Assembly: GCF_025574465.1 (NCBI RefSeq)
Contig: NZ_JAOBPP010000014.1
Location: 82,166 to 146,165, forward strand
Reading direction: 5' to 3'
DNA length: 64,000 nucleotides
From: Kordiimonas aestuarii
GTDB lineage: Bacteria; Pseudomonadota; Alphaproteobacteria; Sphingomonadales; Kordiimonadaceae
Part shown: piece after piece, positions 8,108 to 16,392 of the stretch
How positions within the stretch are numbered: position 1 is the stretch's first letter
Layout: the number at the start of each line of letters is the position of its first letter
Program-made: the position numbers and the translations under genes
Notes under the pieces: generated by a model
Databases searched by the model: none
Told to the model about the DNA's origin: nothing
The model's input: only the letters and a program-made list of their open reading frames with translations

Positions 8108-9985
8108 TTAATCCTCCCGTGGGGTCGGCAGTGTAATGAGAAACACCGTGCCGCCACCCTTGACACTTTCGAAGACGATCGATCCATCATGATGTTCGAT
8201 CACCCGTTTTACAATAGCAAGACCGGCCCCCGTGCCGCCACCATAATCGCCAGCACCGTGAAGACGGCGGAACATGTCAAACACCCGTTCCTTGTACTCA
8301 GGCTCGATCCCGATACCATTGTCCTTTACCCGGAATTCTACAAAATCGGCGTGGGTTTCTCCAGTGATCTCCACAATTTTATCTGCCGATTCGTTATATT
8401 TGATCCCGTTGGTAATGAGATTACTGAAGATGGTCGTCAGGCAGGCAGACGACAGGCGCACCGACGGCAGGTTATCACTCACCACCACCTTGCCGCCCCG
8501 TTCGCCAAGGAATGTCTTCAAATCGGCCTGGACATTATCAATGGCCTGTCGGGGCGTTGACATCTCGGCCTTTTCAAGCCGCCGCTCGATCCGGGAATAT
8601 TCCCGCAGGTCCTCGATCAGGCTTTCCATCCTCACCGTCAGGCTTGCCACGTTCTTCAGGTCTTCCTGATACTCCTCATCCAGCACATCAAGGCAATCCT
8701 CCATCAGGATCGACGCGAGGTTATGGATGCCGCGCAGCGGTTCCTTGAGATCGTGGGCCGCGATATAGACAAACTGGTCCAGGGCCTCGTTTGACCGCGC
8801 AAGCTTCTCGTTCAGTTGCTGCTGCTCCTGCGTCAGTTTTTTGGCGGCGGTAATGTCCTGGGCCACCACAGCCGCCCCGGTCACGATACCGCGGGTATTC
8901 TTGATCGGTGAGAAGGCCATGGACACATCAATTTCGTGCCCGTCGGCATGGGCATAGCGTGTTTCAAAATTCCGCACCGAACGCCCGCTTTCAACTTTCT
9001 CCAGAACATCCGAAAGCCCGTTCTTGCCTTCTTCCTCGCCTAAAATCAGCGAGGCCGGCCAGCCCACCGCCTTTTCCACCCCATGCCCGAACATGCTTTC
9101 AGCCCCCGGTGTCCAGTTCTGGATGGTGCCCATCATGTCAAGGCTGAAGATGGCGTCGTCCACCGCTTCGATGGTTGCGATCATGCGGCGATGTTCGCTT
9201 GCCACGCGCATCCGCTCAGACACGTCAACCACCGTGGCAATCACCACAAGGTCCGGGTCGTCGTCAACCGTGGTCAGCCCGATTTCGACCGGGAAAAGCT
9301 GCCCGTCCTTGCGCTGGCCATATAACTCCCGCCCCTGCCCCATCGGGCGTGATTTCATGTCGGCATAAAACATGGCACGGTGGCTTGGGTGTCGCTCGCG
9401 CGAGGCTTCCGGCACCAGTATCTCGACCGGCTTTTCCAAAAGCTCCTCACTGGAGTAACCAAAAAGCTCCGTCGCGGCAGAGTTGGCCAGCTTGATACGC
9501 CCAAAGCCATCCACCCCGATTACGGCGGGGGATATTTTACCAAGCACCAGCTCAAGCCGGCTGCTTTTTTGCTCAAGTTCGCGGGTTCGTTCTTCAACAA
9601 TGCGTTCCAACTGGCGCTGGGACGGGATGGCAACAGCCACGGGGATAAGCCGCCATACAGCAACAGCTGTAAAAAACGACACGATCGCGGTCGCCAGCTT
9701 GGCGATGCCCGACAGGCCATATGTCCCGTGCCATACGGTGATAATGTTGAAGATATGGGTAACGCCACACAGGAAGATGAACGCCGAAAACAGGTAAAAG
9801 ACGTTGGAAAACTTGATGTCGTTGCGCTTCTTGATGAACGCCACCAAACTCAATGGAATACTGAAATAAGAGATGGCGATCAGCGCATCGGAAAGCACAT
9901 GGGTCCAAAGGACTTCAGGCGCCCACATATAACAGTACCCATGCGGCATGAAGTCGTTCGAAAACAGGTTCTCAATAAGCGACAT
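8108..9985 (-). CDS. Ethylene-receptor-like sensor histidine kinase (EBD-PAS-PAS-HK)
   Basis: 625 residues from ATG 9985 (GGGGAAG 8 nt upstream). Residues ~25-125 hold three membrane helices that match the plant ETR1 ethylene-binding domain: 'SDALIAISYFSIP', 'AFIFLCGVTH' and 'AKLATAIVSFFTAVAVWRLIP'. Asp33, Tyr40, Cys73 and His77 keep exactly the spacing of ETR1 Asp25, Tyr32, Cys65 and His69, the last two being the copper(I) ligands there. A coiled linker, two PAS domains (~150-265 and ~280-400), a HisKA H-box 'AAHDLKEPLRGIHNL' with His411 of the Cph1 type, and a C-terminal ATPase follow. The partner is the Rcp1-like regulator 1 nt downstream. Ethylene binding is inferred from these residues. 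Confidence 0.93.
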   Translation of the reverse strand: MSLIENLFSNDFMPHGYCYMWAPEVLWTHVLSDALIAISYFSIPLSLVAFIKKRNDIKFSNVFYLFSAFIFLCGVTHIFNIITVWHGTYGLSGIAKLATAIVSFFTAVAVWRLIPVAVAIPSQRQLERIVEERTRELEQKSSRLELVLGKISPAVIGVDGFGRIKLANSAATELFGYSSEELLEKPVEILVPEASRERHPSHRAMFYADMKSRPMGQGRELYGQRKDGQLFPVEIGLTTVDDDPDLVVIATVVDVSERMRVASEHRRMIATIEAVDDAIFSLDMMGTIQNWTPGAESMFGHGVEKAVGWPASLILGEEEGKNGLSDVLEKVESGRSVRNFETRYAHADGHEIDVSMAFSPIKNTRGIVTGAAVVAQDITAAKKLTQEQQQLNEKLARSNEALDQFVYIAAHDLKEPLRGIHNLASILMEDCLDVLDEEYQEDLKNVASLTVRMESLIEDLREYSRIERRLEKAEMSTPRQAIDNVQADLKTFLGERGGKVVVSDNLPSVRLSSACLTTIFSNLITNGIKYNESADKIVEITGETHADFVEFRVKDNGIGIEPEYKERVFDMFRRLHGAGDYGGGTGAGLAIVKRVIEHHDGSIVFESVKGGGTVFLITLPTPRED

Positions 9986-10132
9986 ATATATACTTCCCCA
10001 ATCAAAACCGGACGGTTCCCTCATACGAAAACCCAACCGGCCCAGATCAAAATCCGCAACGTATACAATATATTAACTATCCCTTGTTTAAGCTTTTCGC
10101 GCAACATGCAAATGGACTGAAGGGGCCCCTCC

Positions 10133-11020
10133 ATGACGCAAATTCCCCACAGCGCGCTGATAAGTGCGCTGCTTTTTTTTGGTATCTCAACACCGTCAGC
10201 CCAGGCGAACGAAGACCTTTTCGGCAGCGGCAAAATCCTTGCTACGCCTGGCGTTGTGCAGGTTGAGGGCGCGGGCGGTGCCGGCCTTTCAACATGGGCG
10301 ATGATCTCGGGCTATGGCACCAACCGGCAAGTTGGCGCCAGCGCCCACCACACCTATGTCACACTGGATGATTTCACCCTCAACGCAACCGGCGTGACCG
10401 TTGGCCTGTTTGACCGGGTGGAACTTTCCTTCACCAAACAATGGTTTGACACCGGCGACGCTGGCGCCCGCCTTGGCCTTGGTCAGGGTTTCAACTTCAA
10501 CCAGGACATTGTGGGCGCCAAGGTGCGCTTGTTTGGTGATGCGGTCTACGCGCAGGACAGCTGGATGCCGCAGGTTTCGGTTGGCATGCAGTACAAGCAC
10601 GCCAGCGAAGGGGCCATCGTGCGCGCCGTGGGTGCCGACGACGATGACGACTTTGACTATTACCTCGCCGCCAGCAAGATCCTTCTGGACAAAAGCCTTG
10701 TGCTTTCCGGCACCGCGCGGCTGACGCGCGCCAACCAGTTTGGCCTGCTTGGTTTCGGCGGGCCCAATGGCGGCAATCACAGTGTGCAGTTTGAAGGTTC
10801 GGCGGTGTATCTGCTGTCGCGCGCTTTTGCCCTTGGCTTCGACTATCGCACCAAGCCCGACAATCTGGCCTTCGCTGAAGAAGATGACGCCATGGCGGCT
10901 TATGTTGCCTGGCTGCCCGGCAAGCATGTCACGTTGACCGCCGCCGCTGTCGACCTTGGCGACATCGCTCTGCAGGGTCGCCAGCAAGGGCTTTATCTTT
11001 CCCTTCAAGTGGGGTTCTAA
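10133..11020 (+). CDS. DUF3034-type outer membrane protein
   Basis: 295 residues with a signal peptide ending ...STPSAQA, then a beta-rich domain full of alternating 'GYGTN..VGASAHHTYVTL', 'VGLFDRVELSFTKQWFDTG', 'GSAVYLLSRAFALGFDYRTKP' strands and a C-terminal Phe, typical of an outer-membrane barrel. I recognise it as DUF3034, often found beside secreted truncated haemoglobins. The next gene, 3 nt downstream, is exactly such a haemoglobin, so they form an operon. A terminator-like hairpin with eight Ts lies inside the signal-peptide codons. Function is unknown. Confidence 0.88.
   Translation: MTQIPHSALISALLFFGISTPSAQANEDLFGSGKILATPGVVQVEGAGGAGLSTWAMISGYGTNRQVGASAHHTYVTLDDFTLNATGVTVGLFDRVELSFTKQWFDTGDAGARLGLGQGFNFNQDIVGAKVRLFGDAVYAQDSWMPQVSVGMQYKHASEGAIVRAVGADDDDDFDYYLAASKILLDKSLVLSGTARLTRANQFGLLGFGGPNGGNHSVQFEGSAVYLLSRAFALGFDYRTKPDNLAFAEEDDAMAAYVAWLPGKHVTLTAAAVDLGDIALQGRQQGLYLSLQVGF
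10150..10180 (+). terminator. Terminator-like hairpin inside the first codons of the DUF3034 gene
   Basis: CAGCGC (10150-10155) pairs with GCGCTG (10166-10171) and is followed by C and eight Ts, within codons ~7-16 of the coding sequence. It looks like an attenuator, but the T run also simply encodes Leu-Phe-Phe of the signal peptide, so it could be coincidence. Confidence 0.35.
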
Positions 11021-11023
11021 ACC

Positions 11024-11482
11024 ATGACATTCCTCAAAACCCTTATGCTGACATCGCTGAAGATCCTGACGCTGATGACCACCGCGACCTTGATGGCCAC
11101 GGCAACACTGACGACCCCGGCGTTCGCCGACAGCCTGTATGAAGACCTCGGCGGCCTTGAGAAGATCGAACGTTTCACCGCGCGCCTTGTGGACCTGACG
11201 TTTACCGACCCGCGCACCGCGCACCAGTTCAAGCAAACCAAGAAAGACCGGCTGACAAAACTGCTGGTCGACCAGTTCTGCGAGCTTTCAGGCGGCCCGT
11301 GCGCATACAAGGGCGTGAACATGAAAAAGTCCCACATCAAACTGGGCATTACCGAACGGGAGTTCAACGCGCTTGTCGAACAGTTGCAACAGGCCATGGA
11401 TGAGGAGGACATCCCCTTCCACACCCAGAACCGGCTTCTGGCGCTGCTTGCACCGATGAAAAAGGATATTGTCGAGCGCTAG
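11024..11482 (+). CDS. Secreted group 1 truncated haemoglobin
   Basis: 152 residues: an N-terminal signal peptide (to ...TPAFA-DSLYEDLGG) and a ~115-residue truncated globin. Family marks are 'LYEDLGGLEKI' at the start of helix A/B, 'FCELSGGPCAYKGVNM' and the proximal haem ligand His in 'MKKSHIKLGITEREFNAL'. The export signal puts the haem protein in the periplasm, where it could bind oxygen, NO or act in electron transfer. Two cysteines flank the GG motif. It follows the DUF3034 gene with a 3-nt gap. Group assignment is by motif only. Confidence 0.88.
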   Translation: MTFLKTLMLTSLKILTLMTTATLMATATLTTPAFADSLYEDLGGLEKIERFTARLVDLTFTDPRTAHQFKQTKKDRLTKLLVDQFCELSGGPCAYKGVNMKKSHIKLGITEREFNALVEQLQQAMDEEDIPFHTQNRLLALLAPMKKDIVER

Positions 11483-11531
11483 ACCAACCCGAGAGGCCCG
11501 GCAGACCCGGCAGACAAAACAGGAAACAAGA

Positions 11532-12653
11532 TCAAACCGCCTCCGCCAGGGCGGTTTTTTCCTTTCCTGTCAGGCGCGGCAGTTCAATGGTGACTTTGGT
11601 GCCCTGCCATTTCACGGAGTCAATCTCCATCCGCCCGCCCAGCAGGGCGCAGAATTTCTCCACAATTGGTAAGCCAAGCCCTGTGCCGTCATAAAGCCGG
11701 GCCATGCGGGTATCCACCTGCACAAACGGCTTCATCGCCTGCGCCAGTTCTTTTTCGGTCATGCCGACACCACTGTCGCTGATCATCAGGGCAAAACCGC
11801 CGCCCCTCAAGGACGCGGAAATACCAACTTCGCCACACCGCGGCGTGAATTTGATCGCGTTCGAGAGGATATTCAGCACCACCTGCTTGGTCATGCGCCT
11901 GTCTGAGCAAACCTCCCCCACCTCGCACGCCAGCCGTATATTGATTTCCTTGTTGTCAATGGTGCGGCGATGAAAGGCGATACATTCATCCACCACTTCG
12001 TCAAGGTCAAACAGGGTCGGTTCCGCCAGCATTTTACCGGCTTCCAGCCGCGACATATCAAGAATATCGTTGATGACACTCAGCAGGTGCCTGCCGCTGT
12101 TGGCCACAATATCCAGATATTCCTGATATTTCTCCGGTGTGCACTTTGGGTCCTGCTGCAGCATCTCGGTAAAGCCGATCACGGCGTTCAGCGGAGTCCT
12201 CAGTTCGTGCCCCATGGTCGCCAGAAATTCAGCCTTTGACCGGCTGGCTTCTTCCGCCCGGACCGCAAGGTTCCGCATCTCGGCGACAAGCCCCTTCAGT
12301 TCGTCTTCGGCAGCCTCACGGCGCCTGACTTCAAGCGCCACCGTGTGAACCGCGGGCAACCACTGAACAATCCCGGCCCCCGCCAGCACAATACCCGGAA
12401 AATAGATGAACGGCAGCCATTCGCCCTCAAGCCGGGGGCGACCCATGAGGAAAGCCAGCGACGCCTGCCCCCAGGGCAGTTCTTCAGCATAATCGATAAA
12501 GGCCGCAAAGGCGACCGTGGCAGCACCCCAGAAAATGGCGCGGTAACCACTATCAATGAAGGCAAAGGTCTTGCGCCTGCGATAAAGAAGGACGGGCAGA
12601 CTAGCCGTCCCCAGAAACAGCAGCAGCGTAGGGTGCCATAAATTAGAAAACAT
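11532..12653 (-). CDS. Membrane sensor histidine kinase
   Basis: 373 residues. Residues ~1-115 carry three or so hydrophobic helices without an obvious periplasmic sensor domain, then a coiled coil (~115-145), HisKA with 'ATMGHELRTPLNAVIGFTEML', and an ATPase with 'LNILSNAIKFTP', 'ISDSGVGMTEKEL' and 'GTGLGLPIVEKFCALLGG'. No receiver is attached and no response regulator is adjacent, so it is an orphan kinase. GGGGAAACT precedes the ATG. Its last codons overlap the terminator of the convergent haemoglobin operon. Confidence 0.9.
   Translation of the reverse strand: MFSNLWHPTLLLFLGTASLPVLLYRRRKTFAFIDSGYRAIFWGAATVAFAAFIDYAEELPWGQASLAFLMGRPRLEGEWLPFIYFPGIVLAGAGIVQWLPAVHTVALEVRRREAAEDELKGLVAEMRNLAVRAEEASRSKAEFLATMGHELRTPLNAVIGFTEMLQQDPKCTPEKYQEYLDIVANSGRHLLSVINDILDMSRLEAGKMLAEPTLFDLDEVVDECIAFHRRTIDNKEINIRLACEVGEVCSDRRMTKQVVLNILSNAIKFTPRCGEVGISASLRGGGFALMISDSGVGMTEKELAQAMKPFVQVDTRMARLYDGTGLGLPIVEKFCALLGGRMEIDSVKWQGTKVTIELPRLTGKEKTALAEAV
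11535..11560 (+). terminator. Intrinsic terminator of the DUF3034/haemoglobin operon
   Basis: AACCGCC (11535-11541) pairs with GGCGGTT (11550-11556), followed by a run of Ts to 11560. It lies inside the 3' end of the convergent kinase gene. Confidence 0.75.
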
Positions 12654-12720
12654 AGTTTCCCCGCCTTTTCAAACCCCCGGGACTCGACTATGCACAAATT
12701 TGGTAAATGTTTTCTTTCAT

Positions 12721-14961
12721 TCAGGCTGTCAGGCTGTTTATTTCCGAATAAACCGGCAAATGCCGGATGCGAGGCCCACCGGCCCGCGCCAGCGCGGACA
12801 GTATGGCCGGGGCAATCACCGGGATTGCCATTTCACCCATGCCGGAGGGGTCCTTTTCACTGTCGATAATCTCCACCAGCACCTCTGCAGGCGCGTCTGC
12901 CATGCGCAGCATCGGGTAGGTGTCGAAATTCTGTGTCTGTACTTCGCCGCCCGTCACACGCACTTCCTGCCAGAAGGCGGTTGAGATGCCGTCATTGATG
13001 CCGCCTTCCGCCTGCTTGATCACACCTTCAGGGTTGATGACTGTGCCCACGTCCACCGCGCAATACACCCGGTGCACCTTGAAACCGCCGCCCGAAAGCT
13101 TTTCAACTTCCGCCACCTGCGCGCAGTACCCACCAAAGGTGAAGTGCCCGGCAATGCCCTGTGCATGACCGGCGGGCATGGCCTTGCCCCAGTTTGCCAT
13201 TTTGGCCGCGCGCTTCAGCACGCCCGCCATGCGGCCCGTGTCAAACACCGGCCCGCCGTGGTTGGCATACGGCAGCTCCCGCGCGTCGCCCAAGAGCTTC
13301 AGCCGCATCGCCAGGGGATCTTGCCCCAGCTCCGCCGCAGCTTCATCAAGGAAGGACTGCACCGCAAATGCATTGGCCACATGGGCGGGGGCGCGCCAGC
13401 TGCCGCGCGGCATGCCTGACGTGGCAGAGAAATATTCATGCCGCACGTTGGGCACAATGCCCGCCGGGAAGTCATCCGGGTAAATTTCCGCTGTCCACAT
13501 TTCCTCAGGCGGCGTGTCGTCCCGGCGATAATATTTTGACGCACTGGCCACACTATGCTGCCAACTGACCATATTGCCGTGGTCATCAAACCCGGCTGTC
13601 AGTTCATGATGGCCGGCAGGGCGGTAAAAATCATGGCTCAGGTCGTCTTCCCGGGTCCAGATCACCTTGACCGGCAGGCCGGACGCCTTGGACACATACA
13701 CCGCTTCCGCCACATGGTCGTTGGACAGGCGACGACCAAACCCGCCGCCCAGCCGGGTCACGTCGACGCTGATGGCCTCCCGGTCCACGCCACTGATTGT
13801 GTTCGCTATGCGCGACGCGCCAGATGGGTTCTGCAGCGGGCCGATGATCGTCACCGCCTCTGGCGTCACATGCGCCACGCAGTTCTGCACCTCAAGCTGG
13901 CAGTGGGAAACAAAAGGCTGGCGGTAGCGGCGTGTGATAACGCGGGCGTTGGCCTTGGCGGCCGCCACATCGCCGTCCTCGCGCACCACCTGCCCCTGAC
14001 CGCCATCAAGCAGGGCCTCACACTGCGCGTCAAAGCTTTCGGTGCTCTCAGTCGTGTGGGGGCCTTTATCCCATTCTATCCGCAGCGCGTCACGGCCCTT
14101 TTTCGCGGCCCAGAACGTGTCTGCTATCACCGCCACCCCGGCGGCCAGATAGGTGTAAAACTTGCCGGTATCCGGGCGCGGCATCACCACCACGTCCACC
14201 ACGCCGGGCACCTTGCGGGCCGCGCTGTCATCCACCGACGTCACCATGCCGTCCAGATAGGGCGACCGCGCGATAACCACGGTTTTTGCGCCGGGATAGT
14301 CGGCATCAATGCCATATACCGCGCGGCCGGTGACAATCTCGTCATTGCCCAGGTGTTTCTGTGCCGTGCCAATCACCGACCAGTCCGCCCGCGGCTTGAG
14401 CCTGGGTTTGAAGCCCTCGGGCAGCATCACGCGTGCTGCGTCCCCCGCCAGCTCACCATAGGTCAGCGTCTCGCCGGTATCCGGGTTGGTGACAACGGAT
14501 GCCTTGGCGGTCAGCCCATCCGCGCTCACACGCCAGCGCCCGGCAGCGGCCTCAAGAAACAGGGCGCGGGTCATGGCGCCAAGTTCCCGCGTGCCAACCC
14601 AACTGCGCGGGATACTGGTGGACCCGCCTGAGAACTGCGGCACCACGCGCCATGTCATGGTGCCGTCGTCGGTCTTTTTCAGCCACAGCGGCATGGTCAC
14701 CGCGCTCACCCGGGTGAAGTCGGCATCCATCTCCTCGGCAAACATCATGGGGATGGCGGTCAGCACGCCCTGGCCCATTTCCGGGCTTGGGCAATATATC
14801 CGAATTTCGCCATCTGGCGCCACCTGCACCATGGGGGTGAGGCTGCCCTCTTTGTCCACCTCTGCCGCGCGCGCCATCTTCAAGGCGGGGCCCACGACCA
14901 CGAGCCCACCAAGCGCCGCAGTGTACCGAAACAGGTCCCTGCGGTTCATATCAAATGCCAT
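12721..14961 (-). CDS. IorB-like molybdopterin-binding subunit of a xanthine-dehydrogenase-family enzyme
   Basis: 746 residues, the length of isoquinoline 1-oxidoreductase beta-type subunits. A Tat signal is at the start (NRRDLFRYTAALGGLVVVGP), so the folded molybdenum enzyme is exported. Family motifs include 'VAPDGEIRIYCPSPEMGQGVLTAIPMMFAEEM', 'RLGGGFGRRLSNDHVAEAV', 'PRGSWRAPAHVANAFAVQSFLDEAA' and near the end 'DPSGMGEMAIPVIAPAILSA', with the Gly-Glu that activates catalysis. The usual [2Fe-2S] small subunit (IorA) gene is not adjacent on either side. Substrate (an aldehyde or N-heterocycle) is unknown. Confidence 0.9.
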   Translation of the reverse strand: MAFDMNRRDLFRYTAALGGLVVVGPALKMARAAEVDKEGSLTPMVQVAPDGEIRIYCPSPEMGQGVLTAIPMMFAEEMDADFTRVSAVTMPLWLKKTDDGTMTWRVVPQFSGGSTSIPRSWVGTRELGAMTRALFLEAAAGRWRVSADGLTAKASVVTNPDTGETLTYGELAGDAARVMLPEGFKPRLKPRADWSVIGTAQKHLGNDEIVTGRAVYGIDADYPGAKTVVIARSPYLDGMVTSVDDSAARKVPGVVDVVVMPRPDTGKFYTYLAAGVAVIADTFWAAKKGRDALRIEWDKGPHTTESTESFDAQCEALLDGGQGQVVREDGDVAAAKANARVITRRYRQPFVSHCQLEVQNCVAHVTPEAVTIIGPLQNPSGASRIANTISGVDREAISVDVTRLGGGFGRRLSNDHVAEAVYVSKASGLPVKVIWTREDDLSHDFYRPAGHHELTAGFDDHGNMVSWQHSVASASKYYRRDDTPPEEMWTAEIYPDDFPAGIVPNVRHEYFSATSGMPRGSWRAPAHVANAFAVQSFLDEAAAELGQDPLAMRLKLLGDARELPYANHGGPVFDTGRMAGVLKRAAKMANWGKAMPAGHAQGIAGHFTFGGYCAQVAEVEKLSGGGFKVHRVYCAVDVGTVINPEGVIKQAEGGINDGISTAFWQEVRVTGGEVQTQNFDTYPMLRMADAPAEVLVEIIDSEKDPSGMGEMAIPVIAPAILSALARAGGPRIRHLPVYSEINSLTA

Positions 14962-15063
14962 GATCCCCTCCCCTTGATACCGGCCCGAACCGAGCCACAG
15001 CCATCATCATGCAATACTATAACACTATGGGACACCTGCCGCGCGTCGGCTTATCGCAAAAGC

Positions 15064-15180
15064 CGTGCATTTTGGCGCATATTTCGCTCATTTCCCGCAC
15101 AGATATCGCGCACATTCCGCCCACATTCCACGCAGGTTTCGCACGGTTTCGGCACAGATCCGGCTCAGTTTCCGCTCAGA
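15064..15180. repeat. Degenerate 10-12 bp quasi-periodic repeat array
   Basis: About ten imperfect units of the type CGC-x-CA-xx-TT(T/C) follow one another (for example CGCGCACATTC, CGCCCACATTC, CGCACGGTTT, CGGCACAGATC) upstream of the IorB-like gene. A second similar stretch is at 60598-60659, and the 15-mer TCGCGCACATTCCGC is identical in both. The remaining 14962-15063 shows nothing recognisable. Confidence 0.45.
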
Positions 15181-16090
15181 AAATGCTGGTATGTGTCAGC
15201 GATGTGAACATCTCCAGCGCCGCCGTACCGACATAGGAGTTGCCGAAAGTGTCAAGCTCCGGTGCCCAGACACAGACTGCCATCTTGCCCGGCACCACCG
15301 CCAGAATGCCGCCGCCCACGCCACTTTTGGCCGGGATTCCAACGCGGTAGGCAAAACTGCCCACGCTGTCATAGGTGCCGCAGGTCAGCATAACGGCATT
15401 GATACGCTTGGCCTGGCTGGTGGAAATGATCGACGCATCATGCAGCGCGGAATAACCGCCCATCGCCAGCGGCAGCCCCGCCCGCGCGAGGTCCACGCAG
15501 CTCATCGCCATCGCACATTGGTAACAATAAGTATCCAGAAGATCATCAACATCCATGTGTATGTTGTTGTAACCCTTCATTAAATGCGCCATCGCCCGGT
15601 TGAGATTGGCATGTTCGTATTCCGATTTCGCGACCACCGGGTCGACCTCCACGCTGTCGTTCAATGCCAGATAACGCAGATAGTTGCGGATGCGCTGTTT
15701 GGTGTCGCCCTTCAGGCTCATCAAAAGGTCCAGCGTCGCCAGTGCACCGGGGTTGATGAACGGGTTGCGCGGCACACCGTGTTCCATTTCAAGCTTGATC
15801 ATGGAATTGAACCGGTCGCCAGACGGCTCCTTGCCCACACGGGTCCAGACCATGTCACCAAAGTGGGACATCACCATCTGCAGCACAAAAAGCTTGGAGA
15901 TCGACTGGATGGAAAAGGCCTCGTCCGCGTCTCCGGTCTTGAAATTGCGGCCGTCAGCCAATTGCACGGCCATGCCGAACTTGCCACCCGGCACACCGGC
16001 AAGCGCGGGGATATAGTCCGCCACCTTGCCTTTGCCGAACTTCGGCTCCACCGCCTCGCGGATATAATCCAGCACTGCCTGATAGTCCAT
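15176..16090 (-). CDS. glsA: Glutaminase A
   Basis: 304 residues, the normal length of bacterial GlsA, which hydrolyses glutamine to glutamate and ammonia with a serine beta-lactamase-like fold. The catalytic Ser63-x-x-Lys66 is in 'FSIQSISKLF', and the family stretches 'NPFINPGALATLDLLM', 'YEHANLNRAMAHLMKGYNNI', 'TCGTYDSVGSFAYRVGIPAKSGVGGGILAVVPGKMA' (shown in part) are intact. I use ATG 16090; an in-frame GTG at 16096 has the better-spaced AAGGAG. The longer upstream extension is not family-like. Monocistronic, divergent from the desaturase gene. Confidence 0.95.
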   Translation of the reverse strand: MDYQAVLDYIREAVEPKFGKGKVADYIPALAGVPGGKFGMAVQLADGRNFKTGDADEAFSIQSISKLFVLQMVMSHFGDMVWTRVGKEPSGDRFNSMIKLEMEHGVPRNPFINPGALATLDLLMSLKGDTKQRIRNYLRYLALNDSVEVDPVVAKSEYEHANLNRAMAHLMKGYNNIHMDVDDLLDTYCYQCAMAMSCVDLARAGLPLAMGGYSALHDASIISTSQAKRINAVMLTCGTYDSVGSFAYRVGIPAKSGVGGGILAVVPGKMAVCVWAPELDTFGNSYVGTAALEMFTSLTHTSIF

Positions 16091-16392
16091 CGCCACCGAT
16101 ACGGTCTCCTTCCATGCACTCAAACCTAGACGGTTAGGCCCCGCATTTAAAGAACACAAGCCGTTCAAAAACTTGTAATTTTGCCGCCAGCCACCACATT
16201 TCTGCCGTACGGAGATGGCATCAAACGGTGCCAAAACCAAGGCATGCTTAACCAAAATCAAGGCAGCCATGCACCGCCTGCGGCCTTATGGCCCTAGCGC
16301 GCGTCGCCGATTTGTGGCAGACAGGCGCGCGAAAAACCGGCAGGATAACGAACGAACCGCAGGGCAAGCCCGGCGTAACAAGGCATACGGTA

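Noticed and set aside
13555..14631. 358-codon plus-strand open frame opposite the IorB-like gene
   Set aside because: Antisense shadow of a gene with full family motifs; composition is not protein-like.
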